Origin: Paraescarpia echinospica
Taxonomy: Eukaryota > Annelida > Polychaeta > Sabellida > Siboglinidae
Reading direction: 5' to 3'
Assembly: GCA_020002185.1 (NCBI GenBank)
Contig: CM034543.1
Span: forward strand, 30,716,459-30,780,458
Length of the DNA stretch: 64,000 nucleotides
Shown piece after piece: positions 52,345-64,000 of this stretch. The notes below the pieces were generated by a model. The model worked only from the letters and a program-made list of their open reading frames with translations. It had not been told where the DNA came from and searched no databases. Positions within the stretch are counted from its first letter, which is position 1; each line of letters starts with the position of its first letter. The position numbers and the translations under genes were made by a program.

Positions 52345-52680
52345 GATAGTTCACCACATTGAGCCCGACTGTGAGCCCAGTGGTTCACCACATTGAGCCC
52401 GACTGTGAGCCCAGTGGTTCACCACATTGAGCCCGACTGTGAGTCCAAGTGGTTCACCACATTGAGCCCAACTGTGAGTCCAAGTGGTTCACCATATTGA
52501 GCCCAACTGTCGAGTCCAGTGGTTCACCAAATTGAGCCTAACTAAGCCTAATGGTTCACCACATTGAACCCGACTGTGAGCCCAGTGGTTCACCACATTG
52601 AGCCCGACTGTGAGCCCAGTGGTTCACCACATTGAGCCCGACTGTGAGCCCAGTGGTTCACCACATTGAGCCTGACTGAG
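52345..52680. repeat. 34-bp minisatellite
   Basis: About ten copies of a unit built on GGTTCACCACATTGAGCCC and GACTGTGAGCCCAGT; the copies in the middle carry small insertions. Confidence 0.93.
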
Positions 52681-55600
52681 TTCAGTGTGAGATGATGAAT
52701 GCCATCTTCAATGCGGTCCACACCAGGCAAGCCACACTGAGCTCACCGTCAGCCCCAAATATTGTGATGGGGGCATGGGCCTTAAATCCATTTTTCCAAA
52801 AACAGAAACCAGACACGAGACAAAAACCATGACCTGGACCGCCCAGCAACATACAGACACGGATGCAAAATGCATATTCATAAGTGACATGCCATTGTCC
52901 TCTGACTGACAAGTGGTGCTGCCTGCAAGAGAAGGCTAGCTAATGGCCACATGCCTGCTATTGATGACACGTCACATAGCCCCTTCAACCCGCCTCATGT
53001 TGGCGAACAAAGTGACTAATCGTCACTACAGCCAGGGTCAGTCGATGCATTCTCTCGGACACGATCTAGTCTGAATGGCATAAAACTGACCAACCGACAT
53101 TGACATAGCCTGCAAGTGGTGGAAGCTGTCGAATAATCTCATGAAAGATTACTAAGAATCTTAGTACGAAGGAACTACATATGGATACGTACAACTGTTG
53201 GCTACATGCTGGGTGTCTTCCACAACTGCTCTGAGTTACGTACGAACCTTTGTACAGTACGAACGCTTTGTGAAACTGGCCCTGGACATCACGGTGACAA
53301 AAATAGGGAACTTGTACTGACAACAACAAAACCATTCACCTGTATTGTTGTCAGCATCTTCTCTCTCACATAACATACAATTAGCACTCTATTTGTGCTG
53401 GTAAAGTGATCATATAATTATCGACATTAGTGTTATTCATATCGCGTTTGCGGACATTAGAAGCGTTATCTCTGATGAATTAACTGTATTAGGATGCACA
53501 GTACAGACTTAAATTACATTTCAGCAGGTGTATTAATATTAGTATCCAGGCATGGGTTAATTTCAATTGTTAATTCAATTAACTCAATTAACTTAATTTA
53601 AGTTACAGGCACAGGTAATTGTTTGAATCGTCTCACTGTCCCACCAGTGTTGATTAGTGAATAAGCTCCACTGTGAGTGAGGCAGTGGGCCCACCTAGCA
53701 GTGTACTGTGTTATGAAAGAGTACGGACTTTTATCACTTTTATTACCCATCCAAGCGCAACCTTGCTTAGATTAGTCTGGTGAAACATGTGCAGAGGCAT
53801 AACAAATTTAGATGAAACTGACCTGTTTGATTCACTGTTCACTAGACAGTAGGTCACTTCAACCTAAGTCTTCTAGTCCTTCAAACAAGGTCTCTAGTGA
53901 GCAGTGAACCCAAAAGTGTCAATTGGCTACTATCTGGTTCGTTACGCATGCTGGAATATTTTATGTATTTATGCCTGACTTTTTATTACATGTTTTATGG
54001 GCAGAATTGTCCCGAAAGCAATGATGGGAATCGAAAAAAAAAATTAATTAAAATGTCAGGAAAAAAGATCATAGTGCATGTTCAAATATACAACATTTAA
54101 ATAATAAGATATGTGGCTACATGAAAACTGATATAAATCTCCAGTGTTACTTGTTATCCTATTAATGACAGACACAGCCCTGCGAAATGCATCAAAAATA
54201 ATTTGTATGACTTTTGTTTCATTCAGTTTCTGACACTGATAGATTGACATATCTACTTCAGAGTAAAGATCGGTTTTTTTACTTACCACTAAGTCACTAT
54301 TTTAGTACTCACTTAGAAGGCCCATCAAATGTGAAATGACAATAAAAATCTGAATCTATGAAACACGCCAAAAGTAATCCATGTTTATGCCTTGACAAAA
54401 AACATGTTCATTCTGCCGTCTTCTTGGCTATCTGTCAGTCATGTCAGTAGTCACGCCCCTTTTTGCCAAAGTTGAAGTGTTGAAACCAGGACCCAAATCC
54501 AGATGATCTCCTTATTTAGCTTTAGACTTATGCAAATGAGACACGGAACTGGCCGTAATTCTCAAAACAAGGCATGGAACAATCCCACGATGCTATGCAT
54601 AGTTTAATTTCCTGTTTACATTATTTGAAGATGTTGCAGAATAGTTTGACTGCCGATAAACGAACGATAAACTTTGTGAAAAATACAGTTTAATCGAGAT
54701 GCCGGTGAAGAAATAGAAAATTGTACGGAAGTGTCTGAGTAAGTGCAATGCACAAATACTTCGATAGCCCAATATTGTGGAACGCCGCCGCTAGGCGTTC
54801 GATGACATTGGGCTATCAGATTGATCGTGGACACTCCCATGGACCGAATCGCAGCGGGTCGCAATGACGGCCGATAGGTTATTTATTTCGCGCAGGGGCG
54901 ACAGTATTTAATGTAATATTTATTAACGTCATATTCAAAGAAAAGCATGCGTGTGCGCGGTAGCTACTGTTATTAAAAGGTCACATGGCCAAAACTGTTC
55001 GATTCAAAGCCCATACAGTAGCAGGGCATTTTCTCTCATGAATAGTAGGATATTTTATTGATGATTTAACACGTTCAGTTAATAAATAATGACATCGGCG
55101 GCAATAAAAAATTAATATAGTGAATTTTATTTCATTCTAGATCCAGGAAATTAATGTCGGCGGGCCCATAAAACATGTAATATAAGAAGTCTGGCCTTTT
55201 TATACCTTGTGACATTGCTGTATGGCCATCCACTGCCTTTTCCAACCACCATTGAAATGTTTTTTGTTTGCTTCAAATTCCATATTGGCCATTTATGTAT
55301 TCAAAAACAAAAGACAATCAACTTTGCGGTGTCTAATAAAATATATGGTAAATAAAATAATTTTAAAATATTTCATCTGACATTTAGTCCGACTGTTTGT
55401 CAAATTTAACTACCTCTGAAATTAAGTCCTTTATAGCTTGATTGGTGGGGAGTTGATAAAAGATCACGAGGCAGTATTTTCTGATTGAAACATGTTGTTT
55501 TATGTGTAGTGTAGTATTTATAAAACATTATTGTTAAATTTATCAGTACTGGAAGTTGTGGATGGAATTATCATAATGTGGGTACCCTAAGGAAACTAGT

Positions 55601-57300
55601 GGAATGGTGTACGCTGTGAGAATGAATGTAACAGGGTAAATGTTTACAATGGATAAATTGTAAGAACTGACATAACGGGGTGACCACTGATATCATTGTA
55701 ACAGAATTTGTACAAACTGGTGTAACAGATTACTCAGTGACAATGAGAACTGACGTAACACTGATGTTGACCAGCTGACATTCAACAAAACGCCAAGGTT
55801 ACACAGACATGAACAAGCTCCCTGTAGTACCTAATGGTACTACGAGGCAGGTGTGGTATCTGATCTATATACCACGGGTATCTTCAGATATGTACACGCT
55901 ACACAGCAAGGACGAGTAGGAGAATTTCCTAGTACGAGGCCAACCTCCACCCCTAAGTCACCCTACGTCACCCTTCATCAGACAGTTGACGTCATTCGGA
56001 ACTAACCACATCATTTACAACGCAGCGCCCAGCCATAAATAGTTATTACTAATCTACTCAATAAGTGTCCATGCGCATTTGTCTAATTGGTGCAAACGTG
56101 CAGGTAGGCATGTACGCACAAGTGCTTGGTTCTGTGCACATGTGGTTATGCACAGAGCAGTAAAAAGACATTAATCAAACGACACTGTAGCACTACAACG
56201 ACTTGTGCCCTGAGCCACGACACTTTTTTTTACAAAAACAGTACAAATTTTATGTGAGAGAGACAGTAAAACATGCACAAACCAGCCGATAAAAGGAGCA
56301 AAACCACAATTTCGTTGACATGGTGTCGTACGTCTAAACAGGACCACACTTCACTGGGTGCTGCTAACACCATGACTGCACCTTCTGAACTGGCGCTGAA
56401 ATGACATCATCTCTGTCAAACTAATCCACTGAACCACATTTCAAACTGACAAATGAACCATCACAGATTTAACTGCATGTGTGGAACGAGATCTCAGATC
56501 TCAGACCAATATGTGAGGTGCAGACCAACATTTCAGAATTACACTTTGGAATGTCTTCAGCTGTATGCTCCAAATAACCCTTTTCCAGGGCGAATACACA
56601 AGTTCATATAGGTTAGTGGGTTTACACGCAGAGATTACTAGCTATAACGTCACATGTCCGCCACACCTTGTACATCTTTTACTTTCCTTGGCATAGACAA
56701 CAGGTAGAAAGGACCAACAGCTTTTAGGGTGTCTTACGATAGACAGGAAACATGGTGTGAATGATACTGGGGCAGAGCAAAGAAAGAGAGAGAAAGGAGA
56801 CAAGAACAACTAAGACTGCATTGCAAGAATTGTGTTAACCATTTCAGTACAACAGGCCGGATTTCCGGACGCACTGTCTGTGATGCTTCATTACGACAGG
56901 CTGGTTATTCGGCATTGATGATGTCTGCTATTAAAATCGTTTTTACTCATAATTCCACTATGTGGAGCCACTTGTTGTGTACGGTTGTCAAGGTGAATAA
57001 ATTAGCTCTTCAGCAGTGGCCATCGTTTATTATCGCTCAATAATAGTTTACAGATATTTTCGTGGTTTTTAATGAGGGATTATCAAAATCTGCAGTGGCC
57101 ACAATGGTAGACAGCATTACTTCAACTAGAAGAGATTTACCACCGTATGTTTTGGACAGATTATTTGATAGTTTTAGCGAAGTATCTTTGTCGGATGTTG
57201 ACGATCGACACAATAACGATGTCGGCGAACTTAGTATACAACTGTGTTCAGCAACTGCAAAAACGTTGAAATATTGGCAGCCATCTTGGATTTCTGGTTA
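52681..57300. other. 4.6-kb intergenic region
   Basis: I see no supported gene. Frames up to 89 codons occur on both strands but have no domain features. A 76-codon stretch at 57,062-57,290 preceding the next array begins at a non-ATG codon and is not recognised. Confidence 0.4.
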
Positions 57301-57307
57301 CCATCAT

Positions 57308-59072
57308 GATGGGAGTGGAGACGGTTGGTGGAGACAGCAGTGCATGATAGAGGGGAGTGGAGACAGTTGGTGGAGACAGCAGTGAAAAATAGTGGGGAGT
57401 GGAGACGGTTGGTGGAGACAGCAGTGAAAGATAGAAGGGAATGGAGACAGTTGGTGGACACAGCAGTAAAAGATAGAGGGGAATGGAGACTGTTGGTGGA
57501 GACAGCAGTAAAAGATAGAGGGGAGTGGAGACGGTTGGTGGAGACAGCAGTAAAAGATAGAAGGGAGTGGAGACAGCAGTGCAAGATAGAGGGGAATGGA
57601 GACAGTGGTGAAAGATAGAGGGGAGTGGAGACGGTTGGTGGAGACAGCAGTGAAAGATAGAGGGGAGTGGAGACGGTTGGTGGAGACAGCAGTGAAAGAT
57701 AGAGGGGAGTGAAGACGGTTGGTGGAGACAGCACTGAAAGATAGAGGGGAGTGGAGACAGTTGGTGGAGACAGCAGTGAAAGATAGAGGGGAGTGGAGAC
57801 GGTTGGTGGAGACAGCAGTGAAAGATAGAGGGGAGTGGAGACGGTTGGTGGAGACAGCAGTGAAAGATAGAGNNNNNNNNNNNNNNNNNNNNNNNNNNNN
57901 NNNNNNNNNNNNNNNNNNNNNNNNNNNNNNNNNNNNNNNNNNNNNNNNNNNNNNNNNNNNNNNNNNNNNNNNNNNNNNNNNNNNNNNNNNNNNNNNNNNN
58001 NNNNNNNNNNNNNNNNNNNNNNNNNNNNNNNNNNNNNNNNNNNNNNNNNNNNNNNNNNNNNNNNNNNNNNNNNNNNNNNNNNNNNNNNNNNNNNNNNNNN
58101 NNNNNNNNNNNNNNNNNNNNNNNNNNNNNNNNNNNNNNNNNNNNNNNNNNNNNNNNNNNNNNNNNNNNNNNNNNNNNNNNNNNNNNNNNNNNNNNNNNNN
58201 NNNNNNNNNNNNNNNNNNNNNNNNNNNNNNNNNNNNNNNNNNNNNNNNNNNNNNNNNNNNNNNNNNNNNNNNNNNNNNNNNNNNNNNNNNNNNNNNNNNN
58301 NNNNNNNNNNNNNNNNNNNNNNNNNNNNNNNNNNNNNNNNNNNNNNNNNNNNNNNNNNNNNNNNNNNNNNNNNNNNNNNNNNNNNNNNNNNNNNNNNNNN
58401 NNNNNNNNNNNNNNNNNNNNNNNNNNNNNNNNNNNNNNNNNNNNNNNNNNNNNNNNNNNNNNNNNNNNNNNNNNNNNNNNNNNNNNNNNNNNNNNNNNNN
58501 NNNNNNNNNNNNNNNNNNNNNNNNNNNNNNNNNNNNNNNNNNNNNNNNNNNNNNNNNNNNNNNNNNNNNNNNNNNNNNNNNNNNNNNNNNNNNNNNNNNN
58601 NNNNNNNNNNNNNNNNNNNNNNNNNNNNNNNNNNNNNNNNNNNNNNNNNNNNNNNNNNNNNNNNNNNNNNNNNNNNNNNNNNNNNNNNNNNNNNNNNNNN
58701 NNNNNNNNNNNNNNNNNNNNNNNNNNNNNNNNNNNNNNNNNNNNNNNNNNNNNNNNNNNNNNNNNNNNNNNNNNNNNNNNNNNNNNNNNNNNNNNNNNNN
58801 NNNNNNNNNNNNNNNNNNNNNNNNNNNNNNNNNNNNNNNNNNNNNNNNNNNNNNNNNNNNNNNNNNNNNNNNGGAGTGGAGACAGTTGGTGGAGACAGCA
58901 GTGAAAGATAGAGGGGAGTGGAGACTGTTAGTGGAGACAGCAGTGAAAGATAGAGGGGAGTGGAGACTATTGGTGGAGACAGCAGTGAAAGATAGAGGGA
59001 GTGGAGACGGTTGGTAGAGACAGCAGTGAAAGATAGAGGGGAGTGGAGACTGTTGGTGGAGACAGCAGTGAA
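57308..59072. repeat. 42-bp minisatellite interrupted by an assembly gap
   Basis: Unit: GGGGAGTGGAGACGGTTGGT followed by GGAGACAGCAGTGAAAGATAGA. The 42-base period equals 14 codons, so all frames free of stops stay open and create long artificial reading frames on both strands. Sequence is missing from 57,873 to 58,872. Confidence 0.95.
57873..58872. other. Assembly gap, 1,000 N
   Basis: Exactly 1,000 undetermined bases inside the minisatellite; the size is likely a placeholder and the true copy number is unknown. Confidence 0.99.
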
Positions 59073-59079
59073 AGATCAG

Positions 59080-60035
59080 TGAGGGGAAAGGAAAAAGAAA
59101 ACAGAAACTGAGGAACGATACCGAGGCCAGCCTACCCACCGGACATACAGGGAAAGAAGAGAACAGCAACCTTCCATGGCCACAGAGATATATGTTAGAG
59201 AGCCACAACATCACGCCTATGCACATAACACGGGATACTAACATACATCACATACACCTGCCGAGTTCACCGTGGTTCACAGCACAGACGTGGTTCACAG
59301 CACAGACGTATATTAACAGAAATGATAAATATAGCTGCCACAGTGCTGGTACAAAGCTGCCCCTGGTAAACAACACTGCACCATCTGGCCAGCTGTATCT
59401 GTGAGAGAGCCAGTGAGATCCTGCTTGGGTTAGTCTCAGCGGGCCAGTACAACTGAAACTTGACCACTTCCACTGGTGTGGGTGGGTTGTGGCAATTGGT
59501 CTTGGTCAATAAGCCGCTTACTGGTCCAGAGGGACCACAGGTCACAAACACCTACACCCAGACAACAGTCTTCAACTTGATGCACTGGGGACAGACAGAT
59601 GTTTTACTTGAAGCATTTTTTATGATCTATGCCCTAGCTATAAATCTTTGTGACAAATACGATGATTAATTATCAGACGTTGAAAAAAACCCCACATAAG
59701 CACACTAGTTATCTGTACATTTATAATAATCACGAGTCACCTTTAAACAATAACATGCTTTCTTGCAACCACCAAGATATTATAAATAAATATTACTTCA
59801 TTCAGTGCCTCCTGCAAAACATCCTTCAGTTAACCAATGAAAGCCTGTCTTTAAACCAAAACCATGTAAGCAAAAGTGAAAGTGACAAGAGTTGCTGAAT
59901 GCGGTGGCGTGATGGATGACGTGCTGGCTCCTAGAGAGCCTTGGGACAGTTACTGGGCCATCACACTTGCACAACAACATCAGCACAAGGTGAATGTGAC
60001 AAGCAGCTGCAACTGACAGACATGCTCTGTCACTC
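59080..60035. other. Intergenic, no gene seen
   Basis: Short frames only; no recognised repeat. Confidence 0.4.
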
Positions 60036-60937
60036 GGGGCCCGTTTCACCAAGACAATGGGCTGATAATGATATTAGTCCATCATTAAACAGAATCCGTT
60101 ATTAAATTTAAGAATTTTTCAAAATGCCAACAGCCGCTGCTGTATCAGCGTAGACACTGTTTCCGTGAGAACACCGGCAAAAGTATCCGAGTGACACATC
60201 TTGGTGTTGAACATTTCCAGTACACATGAGCCCTGTCAGGAATGAGGAGAGCATTTACATTCTCATGAGCTCATAAACCAAAATTTGCCATTTAAACTAA
60301 ATTTTATTCCACAGAAATTGTGTCTTCCATGACACGACGGCAGTGTTCGCGTTAGGGTTTAAAAAAAATGGAGTCCTGGGATCCCATGGGCCTGAAAAAA
60401 AACGGGTCTCAAAAACAAAAATGGGGTCCAAAGATGTGGACTATTAAAAGAACTAAATTAATATGTGGCCTCGATCTATTTTTGGCTTCTTAGCCGCTGG
60501 CGATGCCATGATATCAAAAATGATGACTGGACGCCACGCTAAAGTCATTCTACCTAGTTTCCGAATTAGCCGTTAGGGGGTACTGATGCGCATTAGTGGG
60601 AACTACTATACAGTGTTCCATTTTTCAGTTTGGTCGCTAGGTGGCGGCACAATTTCGTTGTGAAACGAAAGTGCGGTTGTTTGTATTTCTTTGTAAGCGA
60701 CATATGTAACGTGGGACTAGAAAAAATAACTTTGAACAACCACAGAATTGTGTCGAAGGGATGTAGCGAAACGTGAAAAACGGCGTCCCGCCTCGAAAAA
60801 CTGCAAGATATCAACCAAAAATGGTGTCAGTGCAAACACTGCGATGGTGCTTTTTTTGCATTTTGAATACGCTTCTTAAATTTAACAAACTATTTTGTTT
60901 AATGACAAATTTCTCATTATCTTAGTGAAACGGTCCC
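60036..60937. mobile_element. MITE with ~90-bp inverted ends
   Basis: Ends GGGGCCCGTTTCACCAAGAC (left) and CTTAGTGAAACGGTCCC (right) are inverted copies, and similarity continues inward to AAATTTAAGAA...CAAAATGC on both sides. There is no coding capacity. A second copy of the right end lies at 61,001-61,017. Confidence 0.65.
60341..60844. mobile_element. Possible hAT-like MITE nested in the larger MITE
   Basis: CAGTGTTCGCGTT at the left and GCAAACACTG at the right form short inverted ends of the hAT CAGTGTT type. No clear 8-bp duplication was read. Confidence 0.4.
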
Positions 60938-61312
60938 TGGCTGTCAGGAAGAGAAATCAGGTATAAAGAGCAAAATTTGCATTATGAGCTCATAAGTATA
61001 TTAGTGAAACGGTCCCCTGAAGTGTCTTCACACTCCAGTGACTATTACAAGATAAGTCGGCCATTATGTGCCGCTGCAGCTCAAATAACCACGCTCATTG
61101 CCGTTAACACTGCCACCCGTCAGATGATGTCGATAATATCTGGAAGGAGATTGACTTTTTCTGAGCATTAGTTTCAATGACAGCTGACTGTGATCAATAT
61201 TTAACAGTAAAACTACATTAATTTTGTTGTGATAAACAGCTACAAAACACTATTGTGACATGTTCTACATAATTTAGCATCACAAATGTAAATTATTCAG
61301 CCTACGCACATC

Positions 61313-61778
61313 TACATAAGAACATGCATGCACACATGCACAGACACAAACATCTACATAAGAACATGCATGCACACATGCACAGACACAAACATCTACA
61401 TAAGAACATGCATGCACACATGCACAGACACAAACATTTACATAAGAACATGCATGCACACATGCACAGACACAAACATTTACATAAGAACATGCATGCA
61501 CACATGCACAGACACAAACATCTACATAAGAACATGCATGCACACATGCACAGACACAAACATCTACATAAGAACATGCATGCACACATGCACAGACACA
61601 AACATCTACATAAGAACATGCATGCACACATGCACAGACACAAACATTTACATAAGAACATGCATGCACACATGCACAGACACAAACATTTACATAAGAA
61701 CATGCATGCACACATGCACAGACACAAACATTTACATAAGAACATGCATGCACACATGCACAGACACAAACATTTACA
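61313..61778. repeat. 42-bp minisatellite, about 11 copies
   Basis: Unit ACATAAGAACATGCATGCAC followed by ACATGCACAGACACAAACATYT. Copies are nearly identical apart from one C/T position. The period of 14 codons keeps several frames open, which explains the Cys- and His-rich artificial frames on both strands. Confidence 0.96.
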
Positions 61779-61926
61779 AATGCATCTATTATCTTCATCC
61801 TACCTAAGGTAGACTGTATTTTGTAATACTATAATACATGACATATCTATCCATTGGCTGGCAACTTTAATACAACCATTTGTTTTGTTCATATGTGTGT
61901 GAGCTTGATGTCCGAGGATTTAAGCT

Positions 61927-62170
61927 AGGATTCCATATGTGCGGATACGACATGCGGTGCGGCATGCCGCAAAACAATGAATATAGTGGAAATTAACATA
62001 AGTAGTTCCAAACGTGAGTTTTGTCGTGCGGATGCGGCTGCAGAAAATTGAATCGCTCTGTGTAGCAATTCGAATCGTATCCACACACGAATTGAATAGG
62101 AAATTTACGGTAGTGACATAACATTCCCCATGTGTTTCCGCATGCCTTTCCGTACATATGGAATCCTATC
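61927..62170. mobile_element. Short MITE with TA-flanked inverted ends
   Basis: Left end TAGGATTCCATATGTGCGGA and right end TCCGTACATATGGAATCCTA are inverted copies about 240 bases apart; each is bounded by TA, compatible with a TA target site. No coding capacity. Confidence 0.7.
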
Positions 62171-62522
62171 TTCAGGCTCAAATGAATATAGAAAGAAATG
62201 GGGGGCCTCGGCACCTCAGAGTGAGTACTGTTACAATGTGCCAAAGTTAATGTGTAAAAACAATTAGTCGACATTACATCTCAAGAAACTTTTATGTTTT
62301 CGAGTAAATAATTTTGACTGCATCATGTAGTTATAATCTGCGAAGTACTATTGTCCTATTGCAGCCTGCTTTTGAAAACAAAAAAGTTTAAGTTTCTTGT
62401 GAGGTAATATCAACATATATTGAAATAAGGAGTGAAGGAACAAGAATGTTGTTAAACTGGAGTATTAACAGACTGTTGTGTTTGCAGGAGATGGTCAGTG
62501 CGGTCATTGCTGGAGACTAGCC

Positions 62523-64000
62523 ATGCTGCTGCTGCTGCTAGTGACACTGCTCCAGACCACCCACGCAGTGGTCAGTCGCTGTCCAGTGTCGTGTGTCTGC
62601 AACATGACACAAGGCCTCACTGACTGCAGCAACAGACAGCTGGTGACGCCGCCATCACGTCTGTCGTCGTCGACGCGTCACCTCGACCTCAGCCACAACT
62701 CCCTAGTGACACTCGATGTGATGACACTGGGTGACCTCGAACTGTTGCGCTCACTCGACATCAGTTTCAACGACCTGGTGAATATCTCTGTGGATGCCCT
62801 CAGTGGTCAGCGCAGACTGCTGCATCTTTCACTTGCCAGCAACAAGCTGGACGGCGGTCAGCTGGCAGCGGTCAGTGTCTTGATCGCGCTAGAAGAACTC
62901 GACTTATCAGAGAATGTCATTGACACAATCGACACTGATGTGTTCGCCAATATGACACGTCTACGGACCCTAAACCTTAACCACAATGCCATCAGTCTTG
63001 TGACAGTGAGATATGTTGTGGCTGCTCTCCCACATTTGGAGACGCTGCGATTGGACGGTAATCTGTTACGTAGTGTGGTGATAGAGGGCAGCAGCAGTCT
63101 GCGACATCTATCCCTGTCGCACAACCAGCTGTCTGTCTGCCCCGATCTCTCCGCACTGCCAAACATCACCTACTTAGATCTCAGTCACAATCATATCATC
63201 GTTATTGATAGCGCAAGCTTCGCTACGCTAAACCAACTAAGATGGCTGTCTGTGTCATCAAACCCAGTAATAAACATTCGCACTGGTGCGTTCTGCAACT
63301 GCTCACAACTCGAGGAGTTACACTTGTCGTCGCTAGGAAATCTAACGCACATAAACAACGAGACATTCACCAACCTCGGTACGCTGTTGAAGCTCAATAT
63401 GAGTCATAATACAAAGTTACGCTACGTCCATGCTGCGGCCTTGACCTGTCTCACCTCGCTCCGAACTATTGACCTCAGTCACAACGCGTTGTCATCCTTA
63501 CATCAGACCACACTCCACGGTCTCACCCGATTGCACACAGTCGCACTACATCACAACCCGTGGAACTGCAACTGCGACACTAGATGGCTGCGCAACCATC
63601 TCATCGGCAAGACCAGTGCTGCCCCCACATGGCAACTGCTTCATCCCGACGACATCACATGCGCCACCCCTCCTAGACTTGCTCATTACCTCATGGCCGA
63701 CATACAAGACTGGAACATCTCGTGCGTTGCAGCCATGATTGAAAGCTACGACCAGAAGGTTGCCTTCCCGATAGGCTCTCAGGCCGTCATTAACTGCAGG
63801 GTCGACGGCGACCCTAAACCCCAGATTGTCTGGCTGACGCCACGCAGGAAACGACTGTACTACCACCCAGCATTTGTAGATCACGCAATCGCTGATCCGG
63901 GCGAGGACGCCTATCTCACAGACAAGCCTTGGCACCATAGTCGTGATTACGACCACGACATTGACAAGCGCACGGACAGACGAATGCGCGTTCTCAAAAA
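62523..64000 (+). CDS. Leucine-rich-repeat/immunoglobulin receptor, 5' part, runs off window
   Basis: An acceptor (TTGTGTTTGCAG) precedes the exon at about 62,488, and the ATG at 62,523 opens a frame of 492 codons with no stop. Residues 1-16 are a signal peptide (MLLLLLVTLLQTTHA). An LRRNT cysteine cluster (CPVSCVC...DC) follows, then about a dozen leucine-rich repeats (LDLSHNSL, LDISFNDL, LDLSENVI, LNLNHNAI and so on, residues ~50-340), an LRRCT cap (NPWNCNCDTRWLRNHL) and the start of an Ig-like domain (INCRVDGDPKPQIVW). This layout is typical of single-pass neuronal or adhesion LRR-Ig receptors (LINGO, LRRN, AMIGO, kekkon groups). The transmembrane and cytoplasmic parts are beyond the window, so the subgroup is open. 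Confidence 0.88.
   Translation, partial: MLLLLLVTLLQTTHAVVSRCPVSCVCNMTQGLTDCSNRQLVTPPSRLSSSTRHLDLSHNSLVTLDVMTLGDLELLRSLDISFNDLVNISVDALSGQRRLLHLSLASNKLDGGQLAAVSVLIALEELDLSENVIDTIDTDVFANMTRLRTLNLNHNAISLVTVRYVVAALPHLETLRLDGNLLRSVVIEGSSSLRHLSLSHNQLSVCPDLSALPNITYLDLSHNHIIVIDSASFATLNQLRWLSVSSNPVINIRTGAFCNCSQLEELHLSSLGNLTHINNETFTNLGTLLKLNMSHNTKLRYVHAAALTCLTSLRTIDLSHNALSSLHQTTLHGLTRLHTVALHHNPWNCNCDTRWLRNHLIGKTSAAPTWQLLHPDDITCATPPRLAHYLMADIQDWNISCVAAMIESYDQKVAFPIGSQAVINCRVDGDPKPQIVWLTPRRKRLYYHPAFVDHAIADPGEDAYLTDKPWHHSRDYDHDIDKRTDRRMRVLK

Noticed and set aside
57304..59244. 646-codon minus-strand and 432-codon plus-strand frames
   Set aside because: They are translations of the 42-bp minisatellite and of the N gap.
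61280..61812. Four overlapping Cys- or His-rich frames of 155-172 codons
   Set aside because: All come from one 42-bp tandem repeat with a period divisible by three; no gene signals.

Overview
The window is animal nuclear DNA, not a bacterial or free viral genome. It contains spliced genes with GT-AG introns, tRNA-derived SINEs, degenerate gypsy retrotransposons, MITEs, minisatellites and an assembly gap of exactly 1,000 N. The conserved gene exons and the SINE types fit a marine invertebrate; I cannot name the species.

Region 1 (1-15,475) is the right part of an integrated Polinton/Maverick-type element of the adintovirus kind, and its genes look intact. On the minus strand, right to left, it carries: a NADAR-domain protein (YbiA-like N-glycosidase fold); an RPA1-C-like single-stranded DNA-binding protein; two unknown genes; a 1,460-residue protein-primed family B DNA polymerase with zinc fingers and an OTU-like segment; a small membrane protein; an FtsK/HerA-type packaging ATPase; two small conserved virion-type proteins; a retrovirus-type integrase with a chromodomain; a membrane protein; a penton-like minor capsid protein; a basic core protein; and the double-jelly-roll major capsid protein, which runs off the left edge. 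One four-exon gene at 13,988-15,038 points the other way. The inferred division of labour is: polymerase plus RPA-like protein for replication, integrase for chromosomal insertion, ATPase and capsid proteins for the particle, and NADAR plus the acidic spliced protein as accessory host-interaction genes. The adenovirus-like protease usual in this group is not visible and may lie off the left edge. The right end appears to sit inside the RNase H region of an older gypsy element.

Region 2 (15,476-29,600) is a transposon graveyard: the decayed gypsy copy interrupted by the Polinton, a non-autonomous hAT-like element with a nested SINE, a broken copy of a widespread repetitive protein family, and a full-length gypsy element (25,111-29,573) with near-identical LTRs and a 5-bp target duplication but a damaged pol gene.

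Region 3 (30,472-48,122) holds two host genes on the minus strand: a conserved-looking gene of unknown function (three exons, 30,472-32,689) and a GLYR1/3-hydroxyisobutyrate-dehydrogenase-like gene (at least seven exons, 38,732-48,122). The dehydrogenase gene contains a minisatellite whose unit repeats its own splice acceptor and exon start about ten times.

Region 4 (48,123-64,000) is mostly non-coding: interspersed repeats, a 34-bp array, a 42-bp array broken by the N gap, nested MITEs and a second 42-bp array. It ends in the 5' part of a leucine-rich-repeat/immunoglobulin receptor gene (plus strand, from 62,523) that runs off the right edge.
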